Shown here: positions 1-8,254 of the stretch, piece after piece
Numbering within the stretch: position 1 is the first letter of the stretch
How the letters are laid out: each line of letters opens with the position of its first letter
NCBI GenBank assembly: GCA_004802725.1
Contig: SGPM01000537.1
Location: 1 to 12,885 of the forward strand
DNA: 12,885 bases
Direction: 5' to 3'
Source of the DNA: Antrodiella citrinella
Lineage: Eukaryota; Basidiomycota; Agaricomycetes; Polyporales; Steccherinaceae
Translations under genes and position numbers: made by a program
The notes under the pieces: generated by a model
Seen by the model: only the letters and a program-made list of their open reading frames with translations
Told to the model about the DNA's origin: nothing
The model's database searches: none

Positions 1-154
1 CGTAGATGAGCCCAGGATGAGTAAGTGCAAGAGTAAGTGAACAGAAAGATGAACATTGAACAGGGCCCGTCGACGCGTAGACATGAAGAAGATGACAAAC
101 CGAATAATTGACCGCTGGCGCCACACTCATTGATCCTGACCGTGACCAATCAAT

Positions 155-1418
155 ATGGCCACCGACGCCTCCGATGTGCTGCTCATTCCTACCGAGGTCT
201 GCGAGAGAATCCTAGACTTTGTCGCCGACACATCTCGACACACCCTCCTCAGCTGCACCCTTGTTTCTCGTGCATGGATTCCCCGATGTCGCTTTCATCT
301 CTGCGGCGTCGTCATCCTTCGCTCTCACGAAGCACTGCTTTCCTTCTCCCTCCTCCTCTCTTCCTCACCCCAATATGCGACTCTATTACATACACTGAGT
401 CTCTGTTTCAAAGGGTCGAGAAAAGCTGACTCGTGGGTCGCTTCCGTCCCATTGATGCTCCCTCCACTCCCAAACCTCTCCCAATTCAAGATCCACGGCT
501 TCGACCTCGCGTATCAACATCCTTCATTCTTCAGAGCATACAGCAAGTTCAAGCTCACCTCTCCACAGTCGAAACTTAGCCTTGTCAACATCTCCTACCA
601 CAGTTTCTACCAGATCGCCCGTCTGGCCCGGACCGTTCATGCGTCCGAGCTTGAGCTCGATTCTCGTTCTCTCTACCTGGTCACTTCCGATGGCGTTTTT
701 GCACGCTCGGTATCGTTGCGTAACATCTGGCTTACGACGGTGTCCATTCATATTCGCTCATGGATGGAAATGAAGCAGATGGATTGGGACTGGATCCTGG
801 CTTGCCCGAAGCTGACGTTCTGCGCCCTCGACGCGGATGTTAGTCGTACAAGTGACGAAGGATTCCTCCTTCGTTTTTCGCCACAAAACGCGCACGTCTG
901 GTCTCATATGTGCCGCGTTGTCCGTTTTATGTCTCCTCGCCCGAAATCTGGTGCACGATTGGCGATACGACTGTGGTCCGTGCACATTAAGATATCTGCG
1001 GGATCTCAAGGTGCGTTACAGGTTTCTCTTATTCCGATACTAATATCTGACCGACCTTCTGTCTGTAGCACAGCAGCCAACGTTGCACATATACTTGGAA
1101 GCGTCAGATACTCTTTTCTACGCCCTAAATATAATACTCAGTGTCCTGCTGGTGTTATCCTCCTGTGGCATTGCCACCGTCGATTTGGCCTTTGAAGAGC
1201 TCGTATGGATGGTAGATAGAAATATGTTAAAAGGATGGGAGAAGGTGGATCACATTCTGTCACTTGACTACCCCTTCCTCCGTCATCTCAGCGTATCACA
1301 CCCGAAAGGCTACTGCCCATCAGGAACCGACTGTACCTTCCACCGTGATATGTTTCCCCGCGCGATTGCAAGGGGCGTGCTCAAGGCTGAATGCACAACT
1401 GCAGACTGTACTCGCTAG
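155..1418 (+). CDS. F-box domain protein, mushroom type
   Basis: Two exons, 155-1010 and 1069-1418, give about 401 residues. The 58-nt intron 1011-1068 has a GTGCGT donor, possible branch sites in ACTAATATCTGACC and acceptor TGTAG. The start at 155 has A at -3 and G at +4. Residues 11-22 (IPTEVCERILDF) and 34-49 (CTLVSRAWIPRCRFHL) form the F-box signature. Such F-boxes bind Skp1 in SCF ubiquitin ligases, while the rest is expected to choose the substrate. The C-terminal part behaves like the family's end: a V-x-LAFEEL segment, then YPFLRHLSV and FPRAIARGVL. Without splicing, exon 1 would run to a stop at 1195 and lose this conserved end. Residues about 230-285 look less protein-like than the rest, and frame 3 there contains CTLRYLRDLK, so a local sequence error is possible. 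Substrate unknown. Large F-box families of this type are common in agaricomycetes. Confidence 0.82.
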
Positions 1419-2362
1419 TCCCGGTGAGCAAAATAGCCCTTTTGTCTTGCATGCTGCATTGCTCATCGCAGAACCAGGGAGACACACGCACTCCAAAGCT
1501 GACCGGCTCCGTCCTCGTTGATTGATACTCAAGGTTTTGTCTCGGGTGTGTATGTCAGTGTGTTGCCCTTGCCGTGTTCTGGTCGTCGACGTTGAACATT
1601 CCACAGGATTATCTGCAAGAGTCCACGAACAGAAGAGTCAAGTGGTGACGAAGGGACGAACCGGATCTCGGAGGAGGTGGATGAATGCATATCGTTCATA
1701 CTCGGACTAGTATAGAGGCGCTGCACGGCACGCCAGTCCGATCCCTTGGTGGTTCGTAGTTGATTTTGTTTGACTTGGAGTGAGGACACTGCGTGGCCCC
1801 AGTGGCCCGTGGTTAAAAGCGTGTGTCTTTTGGTATGAGTGTGGACACTGCATGGCTGGACTCTTTTGACAATACTACTGGGATTTATTTGCTGAATGGG
1901 TATTGTACAGCTGTACTTACATGGGTAAAAGATCGCAGGTAAAGCGACTTACTTGAATGTGTGCCAGCTCCTGTGCACACCACGGTACGCTATCTACAAT
2001 TCAGGTTCGGAATTTGGCGGGCGGCTTCGTCGGCAGGTGATAAGTATTTTGGGAGGCACCAAAAGATGAGGGTGGCGAGGACGGCAAGACGTTTAAGTCC
2101 ATTCAAGGCCGAGTTCACCGACGAACGTGACCTGCAGCAAATGTTCCACCGACAATGTAGCCGATCTGAGGGATCGGAATCTGTTTAGGTGTTCCGAGTT
2201 TTGAGACAAGCAACCCGTTCTTTGTAGATCGTGCTCCTAGCTGATCCTCTATTCAGCTTTCCGAACGGTAGCGAATCTCCAAACTCCGAGTCCAGAGGGG
2301 GGACTATGGATCTCAGGCTAGTAGTGGTTTGTTTTGTCAGCGGATTGCTCTACAGTTACGGA
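1419..2362. other. Intergenic, no convincing gene
   Basis: This stretch includes the 3' flank of the F-box gene. Reading frames are short and lack F-box-like or other recognisable motifs. The only structure I see is a 20-nt imperfect direct repeat, listed separately. Confidence 0.5.
1778..1856 (+). repeat. Imperfect 20-nt direct repeat pair
   Basis: GAGTGAGGACACTGCGTGGC at 1778-1797 and GAGTGTGGACACTGCATGGC at 1837-1856 match at 18 of 20 positions, 59 nt apart. They lie in non-coding sequence downstream of the F-box gene. Role unknown; it could be a remnant of a local duplication. Confidence 0.55.
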
Positions 2363-2423
2363 CAGCCAAACACGACAATATTGGTAGGGCCAGAACCTAA
2401 TTTTTCTTGGCCAAACCAAGCCC

Positions 2424-2434
2424 GGATTCGAACT
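2424..2434 (-). promoter_or_regulatory. B-box-like motif (pol III type)
   Basis: The minus strand reads AGTTCGAATCC, which matches the tRNA B-box consensus GGTTCGANTCC at 10 of 11 positions. No acceptable A box or cloverleaf lies upstream on that strand, and the would-be T-stem has two mismatches. It is therefore not a tRNA gene; it could be a tRNA-derived SINE remnant or chance. Confidence 0.25.
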
Positions 2435-2492
2435 CAGGGAGCCTGAAAGCGTCGAAAAACACCCTTCCGAAGTTTTTCTCACGCGTTTTCGG

Positions 2493-2840
2493 AGTGGCCA
2501 AAATTTTTGACCTTTTTTCCAGCACAAAAGGTGCTCTAGAGAGCTAGACACCAGATATTTACCACCTATTCCTGCTCCAAACATCTCTACATATGAAATG
2601 CTTGATGTTGGACGAGTCTCACGCAAAATTCGGAGACGGTGTTGCCAAAGCCGTTATGAACCATTAACAGACGGGAAGTGCTTGTCCTACCAAATCGGAT
2701 CAGGCAACGTGACATCTGTGGCTTCCCCATGTCATATTTTCCAGAGTTTCTTACCGGAATCATAATCTACTCTTCGAAAGGAGTCGATTGCACCCATTTT
2801 CATATTTGTAGCACTTAATTTAGGCAGTGGCCAAAATTTT
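2493..2840 (+). repeat. 15-nt perfect direct repeat inside the element
   Basis: AGTGGCCAAAATTTT occurs at 2493-2507 and again at 2826-2840, identical at all 15 positions and 333 nt apart. Both copies lie within the inverted-repeat element. A related TTGGCCAAA occurs near 2407-2415. Confidence 0.7.
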
Positions 2841-2980
2841 GGGGGTATTTTTGTCAAATCGAGGTTTTACAGCATTCTGTCCGTACCAATCGACTCATTA
2901 GGTCTCGAACGTTACATTTCTGCACTCAGAATATCCGGCGTCTCCAATAAATCGGTCTCCAAAATTGTCGTGTTCACTGT

Positions 2981-3448
2981 TATTGTCCTTCATCTCATCT
3001 CCGTTAAACCTAAACTTCTTTCTCATTCAGTTTGTATAGCGCTATCCGAAGACTTCGCATCACAAGACGTAGCTTGAAGTCAGCGCGGGGGTCCATAGGA
3101 GGCACACGGGAAGAGAAGCGAGCTACATCTTGAGACGATATTTGAGGGCAGTGTAGAGGCAATGGCGGGGGAAATTTTGTTGAAATCAAGTACGCCCGGA
3201 TTATAGCGTCCTCCCCCTCTGACCTAACACACCTATGTCACAGGTGATCCTACGGATGGTCTCCAGACTGATGTTGCATGAGAATGGGTTCTTGTTGGAG
3301 GTTGCATTCGTGACGGTTCAGCAGAAAGTGCCAGTGTGCAGTGTGCACTGCGCGAGCTTCAAAAAGTTCGACTCGCGCGCTTCATCCGGCCCGTCGGGCC
3401 CTTCGTCCGCCTGTCCTTTCTCGCCGCCTCCTGGTCGTCATCCGCGAC
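2981..3448. other. Intergenic, upstream flank of copy 1
   Basis: No supported gene. From about 3360 the sequence (GTCGGGCCCTTCGTCC-type, then CTCCTGGTCGTCATC) resembles the flanks upstream of copy 2 (about 6670-6745) and copy 3 (about 9870-9950). The duplicated unit therefore seems to begin near here. Confidence 0.4.
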
Positions 3449-3511
3449 GACAGCGACGATGACTCGGACAACAGCGACGATAACTCGGACGACAGCGACG
3501 ATAACTCGGAC
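3449..3511 (+). repeat. Three tandem 21-nt units upstream of copy 1
   Basis: Units lie at 3449-3469, 3470-3490 and 3491-3511, of the form RACAGCGACGATRACTCGGAC, differing only at the purine positions. One frame reads Asp/Ser/Asn-rich, but it stops shortly after and lacks any recognisable domain. The matching flanks of copies 2 and 3 hold only single GATGAC/GACGATGAT-like motifs, so the expansion is specific to copy 1. Confidence 0.8.
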
Positions 3512-3623
3512 AACCCCGCCACATACGAACACCCCTCGTGGCTCCCCAGCTAATGGCAAGGATCGATACTGGTGGTACCTGTACCATGTAAGTTTTCCAT
3601 GTTCTCATTGCCATCATCGTCAA

Positions 3624-3685
3624 CACGTGGTCGCAGAGGCCTTCGTCAACACACGCTGTTTTCCCGTGTGTGGACTTCGGTCACT
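3624..3685 (+). promoter_or_regulatory. Copy 1 upstream module: CACGTG box and 35-nt element
   Basis: CACGTG lies at 3624-3629 and a 35-nt element at 3651-3685. The element begins ACACGCTGTTTTCCCGTGTG and ends GGACTTCGGTCACT. At least 33 of 35 positions are identical in the corresponding modules of copies 2 and 3. Its first part is an inverted repeat (ACACACG...CGTGTGT here), a shape often bound by dimeric proteins. It is about 370-410 nt upstream of the start codon. A regulatory role is inferred from conservation in otherwise diverged flanks. Confidence 0.6.
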
Positions 3686-3970
3686 CCTCTTCCACTCATT
3701 CTGAATCTCATGTTTCCAGAGGGCGTAATTATCAACGCTTTGGCGTCGTCGTATCCCGAATTCCATGACACCTCTCGGCGGGTCCCACTCCTTTGCCACT
3801 TTCACAGCATGTGTCGCTCAAAGTCCAGTTCCCTGTTGGATATCACCATCGTGCCCTGATCTTCCTCGTGTTTCCTAACACTCCTTTGTTCTGAGGTTCA
3901 CTTTCATCACCTCATGTTCACCTCTTCACTCGTCACGGATCGGCCTCTCCGAGTGGCTCGTCGCGCTTTG

Positions 3971-3977
3971 TATATCA
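3971..3977 (+). promoter_or_regulatory. TATA box of copy 1
   Basis: TATATCA lies 87 nt before the ATG at 4058 and aligns with TATA motifs at similar positions before copies 2 and 3. It lies downstream of an earlier in-frame ATG at 3914, which argues that translation starts at 4058. Confidence 0.55.
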
Positions 3978-4057
3978 ACAAGAGCTCGACGCCATTGTTC
4001 GCGACACTTTTGCCTTTCGCATCTGCCACCCCCGTCTACCCGCCACTCGTCGTCGTT

Positions 4058-5293
4058 ATGATAGCCCACGTCCTTCGTCTCTTTGGGAATGCCTTCTCTC
4101 CACAAATCGATCCACAGCCTACCACCCAGCCTCACATAGTGAGATCTCCAAACACCGTTGGGACTGGTCCTGAGAGGACACCCAAGTCCCGTCCACGCGC
4201 GCATCCATATTCTCGTCCCATCCCACTCATATCCACAACTACAACTACAACCACGTCCTCAGGCCCCACGCTGTATCGCCCACCTCGGGCGCTCCGTCGT
4301 CGTTCCAGCTGGACATCGTGTTCGTCTGATGCGGATTCGGATGTGCCGATCTCGGACGTCGAGCTCGACGTGAGCCACTCCGTCGCTACATCTACGACAG
4401 ACACCACTACCCGCGTTCATGAGAACTTGAACCTCCTCCACCGACCTATTGATGTATCTCCGTCTACTGGTGGTCACGTCGTCTTTCAGGACTCCCAGCG
4501 CGCCCCGAACTCGGAGCGCAGCCGTCCCGTTGTGTCCAAGCCAAACCGCATTCACGTCTACCAGACTCTCCCCCATCGTCCTGTTGACTCGCCCGCCTCC
4601 CCTAACAGTCACGCCACCGTCTTCCGGGACGCGCCCTCGGTGGTCCCCGTTACAAATTTGGGCAGCACGTCCGTCGATCCCCGCGACGCACACACCCGCT
4701 GTGGCTGCCTCCTTGCTGCCCCCAAGTCACCCTCCGATGGCGCTCACGTAGCGCAAGTGCCGGTGCGCGTGACACCTGCCAAGATTCCGAAGCCGATAGG
4801 AGAATCAGGCCGGCCAGGTCGCATGGGGTATACCTTGAAGAAGGCACTGAATTGGCCGGGGAGAAGGTACACAGATGTCATGGTGCGTTCTTTGTACTTT
4901 ATGGACGAATCGCGGCGCGGTGGCTCATACCCTTTTCCCCTGGTGTAGAAGACCGTCAAGACAATTGTAGTACGCGATATGGAGTGTGTGTCGTATACGA
5001 GGCAGCCGCTGAGCGTACTGAAACAGCTCAGGATGGAGGTACGTTCGGTTGTCTTCGTGATTCTGCGTCCTTGTGTTCATGATGCCGCGCCGTTCAAGGT
5101 CCTTGCCAAACATCCGTTCCTCGCGGAGTATGAGGACCTATGGCCCATCGATGATTTCACTCGCGCTACTCTCAAGATCCATATCACTACGTGCAAGATT
5201 GCTGAGGATCGGAAGAAAGTTCAGGAATACCGTGATGAGGTGGCTGCCCTGCGTGCGGAAGAGGATGAGAACGGGGACGGGCATGAGGTGTAG
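4058..5293 (+). CDS. Tandem family protein, copy 1 (intact, unknown function)
   Basis: Exons 4058-4882, 4949-5038 and 5099-5293 encode 369 residues; both introns are phase 0. I do not recognise the family. The N-terminus (MIAHVLRLFGNAF) is amphipathic. Residues about 30-240 are Ser/Thr/Pro/Arg-rich and low in order, with a Thr run and an Asp/Ser patch. The conserved core starts at residue 243 (IPKPIGESGRPG, then GYTLKKALNW), continues in the 30-residue exon 2 (VKTIVVRDMECVSYTRQP) and ends in exon 3 with HPFLAEYEDLWPIDDF and a charged helix. The start at 4058 is chosen by alignment with copies 2 and 3 and by the TATA box; an upstream ATG at 3914 would add 48 residues. Unlike copies 2 and 3 it lacks the second hydrophobic segment. 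Intron 2 (60 nt) is a multiple of three, has no in-frame stop and uses a weak AAG acceptor. Confidence 0.78.
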
Positions 5294-5693
5294 GTTAGGT
5301 TTGGACTGGATTCATTCAGAGCATGTACGAATACAGGGTAGTACGAATACAACGCCCTAGCCTTTGGGACTTGTCTCGTCATCTCTTTTCTCTTTCTGGT
5401 GGTGGGATACCGTTCATCTCTGTCTACGAGGTTATCGACCTCGGAGATGACCGTATTGGTTGGTATACGAGCACATCCGCGAACATACAAAATTCCTAGA
5501 CACGACCGAGACAAATTAGGTCGCAGACTGCATGCGGTTGGTATTGAGGCGAATGGAGGAACATCTTGATTATTGAGGCTGAGGTCGTTGAAAGGCAAGA
5601 GTCTCGGGTAGCGGTCGCCTACGTTTGGTGAGCGCCTGGGTAGTGGCGGTTGGTGCTTGGTGCTCAGGACATCCTTGGGACATCCTACGCACG
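5294..5693. other. Intergenic, 3' flank of copy 1
   Basis: After the copy 1 stop, GAGCATGTACGAATACAGG (about 5319) resembles GAGGATGTACGAGTATGCAG after copy 2 (about 8259), so homology continues into the 3' flank. A minus-strand open frame (5598 to 5221) overlaps the copy 1 coding end. It has no recognisable domain or splice support and is not called. Confidence 0.4.
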
Positions 5694-6472
5694 ATGAGCA
5701 CCACGTCTCACCCGGAACTCGCTATGACAAGCACATTTCGCAATCTTCGATTACACGACGCACCAGGCTCCTTGCAAGCCGCAACGCTGTTTCCACCCCT
5801 CGAGGACGGTGCAGACTCTGCAGAGACCTCAGGGTTCAGCGACGCCTCAGAATGAGAGGATGCAGATTCTGAGGAGGAGGAAGTTAAATCTTGGACACAG
5901 GAGGAGTGGGACAAGGTATGATTTGGAAATACACGTCTTTCTCGAGAGCTCGTCTCACGATAGCCATCATTTGCAGTACATCTTGGAGCATAACAAACCT
6001 CACTCCTCTGACTTTTGAGACGCTGCCGCCAGAATACGACCCATCCCCCGAAAACCCTGATCCTCCCGTCCTCAACTTCGGTATCCCATGCTCTCAGGAT
6101 TCCCTCATCAAGTATGCCATCTGGGCAGGCGTGGACGTTTTGCTTCCTCAGAACCGAAATGCAATCAATCCATTCGCTATGTACGACGCAGTCCGTGTCC
6201 TCAGAGAGACATGCGTCTACGACAAGCTCTATCTCGCGTTTCTAGCCGTCACTACCTCCAAATGCCACGCGATCGTCGCGGTATGCTCGAGCAAGAATCA
6301 CAAGACCGGGCGTCTCGTGAGCGAGGACGAGAAGAACGTTTTCGATGTCGTTAAAGATGAGCTGAAGATGGACCAATCCATCCAGCCAGGGTGGTACTTT
6401 GATGGATGGGACCATATTGTGGCGCGGGAGCGGAAGGCTGGTAGGATGCCAAAGACTGGTGGGAGGCGGTAA
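5694..6472 (+). pseudogene. Broken two-exon gene of unknown function
   Basis: ATG at 5694 starts a frame that meets TGA at 5853-5855. The same frame then continues with an acidic stretch (EDADSEEEEVKSWTQEEWDK) up to a good GTATGA donor. The intron is 5916-5976 (61 nt, acceptor TTGCAG). Exon 2 begins YILEHN in phase but hits TGA at 6016-6018. A frame one base over reads LTPLTFETLPPEYDPS and stays open to TAA at 6470-6472. That part, about 155 residues, is convincingly coding, with segments NFGIPCSQDSLIKYAIWAG and DQSIQPGWYFDGWDHIV. Two disruptions (a stop and a 1-nt frame change) suggest a pseudogene, or two sequencing errors. I do not recognise the family. It is not homologous to the flanking tandem copies. 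Confidence 0.6.
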
Positions 6473-6832
6473 TCCGAGTATGACGATTGGAACGCTGGAT
6501 GGCCACAGCGGGCTCAGGCTCGTCTTTCGTATTACACTTTGTATACCACTCATCTATTGTTCGGTTCTCTGTCTCTGGTTTCTCTGATTCATCAATGTGA
6601 TGTAGTCGTGGATTTTGTCACCAAACACTATCGGAGGTGTCCATCGCACCAAGCAGGTGTGCACGTGTGCGCTCCGTCGAGTCGCGCCGCCGCGCCCTCT
6701 TCTCCGAGTCTGTCCTCTTTCCTCAGCAGCGTCCTACAGATTGTTATCAATGTCGGTAATGATGACGACTTGTAGCAAACATTTCCCTCACTCGCTAGCA
6801 GGCTCACCGTACGTTCACATCGGTCATTTCAA
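6473..6832. other. Intergenic, upstream flank of copy 2
   Basis: No supported gene. From about 6660, GC-rich sequence with CGCGCCCTCTTC and CAGCAGCGTCCT resembles the flank upstream of copies 1 and 3, so the duplicated unit appears to begin here. Confidence 0.4.
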
Positions 6833-6894
6833 CACGTGGCCACTGAGGTGCACGTAAATACACGCTGTTTTTCCCTGTGTGGACTTCGGTCACT
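6833..6894 (+). promoter_or_regulatory. Copy 2 upstream module: CACGTG box and 35-nt element
   Basis: CACGTG lies at 6833-6838, within AACACGTGGCCA, which is shared with copy 3. The 35-nt element at 6860-6894 begins ACACGCTGTTTTTCCCTGTG and ends GGACTTCGGTCACT. It differs from copy 3 at one position. The start codon is about 400 nt downstream, as in the other copies. Confidence 0.6.
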
Positions 6895-7205
6895 CTTCCT
6901 GCTTCTTCTTGCCTAGTATACACTCAATCCTTTGTTTTTGAATAGATCTCGTGTCGCGTCGACCCTTCGTATTGCCTCTTCATGGGCATACTCATTCCGG
7001 GAGGTCTCTGACTGAGGTCTCACCGCTCTTGCGACCTTTCAGTCTTTCAAAAAACGCGCGATGGGAACCCAGCTTCCTTTCAGGGCATCACGTTCTGCGC
7101 CCTTGATCCTCCTCGTGTCTTCTATGGGGTTTATCGTGCTGTTCTTTCATCGCCTCATGTCATCATCCTCATCCATCACACCGATCGACTGTCCCGCAAG
7201 CATCG

Positions 7206-7212
7206 TATAAGA
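7206..7212 (+). promoter_or_regulatory. TATA box of copy 2
   Basis: TATAAGA lies 58 nt before ATG 7264, within CGTATAAGACACG. It aligns with CGTATATAAACACG before copy 3. A short 5' leader of about 30 nt is implied. Confidence 0.55.
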
Positions 7213-7263
7213 CACGACGAAGAGGATCCTCAAGACCCTTTTGCGACCCTTTCCCCTACTGCG

Positions 7264-8254
7264 ATGCTGAAAGCTATTGGACTTTGGCTCCTTCAGCTCG
7301 TCTTCAGGCGTGCTGTACCCACGCCCCGATCCGACGAACGCAGCAGCCCCGGTTTGACTATCAATCTGTGGCTCTTTCCATTCTTCTTCTTCATGAGCAC
7401 CCATTGTTCCGATCCCGCCCTCGAGAGGAACGACAGGCGCGAGGAATCACCTGGTTTCATCGTACCCATCCCTCCGAATCCACGTTCGCGGCCTCCTCGT
7501 GATCGTAGCATGGAATACGACCGCAGTAACGCGGGCTCGACCTCCGGCTCTGCTCTCGAGATCAGCGAGATTCCGAACACGAGCTCCACCACCTCTGCCC
7601 ACGTCCCCGCGACCTACTTCGACCGTACCTATCCCAGCGCCTCTGCCGCTCGTCAGAACATCTCCCAGAGTGCGTACTCCAACTTGGACTCGGACCACAA
7701 TGCATCTGGTTCGTATCATGCAATGGAGACCCGTTCTCGCCAACCGCACTCCGATCCTACGCATACGGGGCTGATCCCCAAACCGGATGGACCTGCGGGG
7801 AGTCCAAACGGGGGAGGGTACACTCTGCGAGTGGCAATGGGGTTGTCGCTTAACAAATACCGTCAAGTCTACGTGAGTGCACGATTTTTTGTTAGGAGAC
7901 TATGTTTGTGCTCAGAGCATGCGTTTTGCCTAGGATTTTGTCAAGTCAGTTGTTAGGCGTGATATGAAGTACGTCTCACTCAAGCAACAGCCACCGCAAA
8001 CACTTCAGAAAGTCCTAAAATCGGTAAATATATTCGTTTCCCCTCTGATGAACCTCGGTAGTGATAGCGTGCGATGACAGGTCACAGATGCTTACCCGTA
8101 TCTCCATAATTACGAGGATTTGTGGCCAGTCAACGAACTCATTCGTGTCAATCTGAAGACATTGTGCGCTGCAAAGAGGAAAGCCGAGGATCGAAACCGG
8201 GCTCGTGCTGTAGGTGTTGACGAGAACCAGGAGTCGGGCTGGAGCAGCGGGTGA
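7264..8254 (+). CDS. Tandem family protein, copy 2 (intact, unknown function)
   Basis: Exons 7264-7872, 7934-8023 and 8081-8254 encode 290 residues. Introns are 7873-7933 (GTGAGT...CTAG) and 8024-8080 (GTAAAT...ACAG), both phase 0. The N-terminus has an amphipathic segment (MLKAIGLWLLQLVF) and a second hydrophobic run at about 31-46 (LTINLWLFPFFFFMS), suggesting membrane association or an anchor; this is inference. A Ser/Arg/Pro/Asn-rich middle follows. The conserved core begins at residue 171 (IPKPDGPAGSPNGGGYTLRV), runs through exon 2 (VRRDMKYVSLKQQP) and exon 3 (YPYLHNYEDLWPVNEL), and ends with a basic helix. Exon 2 is exactly 90 nt, as in copy 1. Function unknown. The family identity with copies 1 and 3 is clear from the core and from matching intron positions. 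Confidence 0.82.

Larger units (their letters stand above)
2363..2980. mobile_element. Possible inverted-repeat element (MITE-like)
   Basis: AACACGACAATATTGG at 2369-2384 pairs with the reverse complement of 2959-2974 (AACACGACAATTTTGG), 15 of 16 identical. Allowing one gap, the match extends outward to ACAG at 2363 and CTGT ending at 2980. The enclosed roughly 618 bp looks more AT-rich than the flanks and has no good coding frame. It contains a 15-nt direct repeat and a tRNA B-box-like motif. No clear target-site duplication is visible, so the boundaries are tentative. A degraded SINE or LTR fragment is an alternative. Confidence 0.35.

Noticed and set aside
155..1195. Single-exon reading of the F-box gene to the stop at 1195
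   Set aside because: A canonical 58-nt intron at 1011-1068 restores a longer C-terminus with family-like features (LAFEEL, YPFLRHLSV, FPRAIARGVL).
2411..2486. tRNA gene on the minus strand
   Set aside because: Only the B-box part matches; there is no A box, no acceptor pairing and a mismatched T-stem.
3336..3704. Thr/Arg repeat protein or Asp/Ser repeat protein from the 21-nt repeats
   Set aside because: The frames exist only because the repeat lacks stops. They overlap the conserved upstream region and have no counterpart before copies 2 and 3.
3914..4948. Copy 1 as a 344-residue intronless protein starting at 3914
   Set aside because: The TATA box at 3971 lies downstream of this ATG. Alignment with copies 2 and 3 supports ATG 4058, and the conserved C-terminus needs splicing at 4883-4948.
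5221..5598. 125-residue minus-strand open frame
   Set aside because: It overlaps the well-supported copy 1 exon 3 and has no splice signals or recognisable domain.
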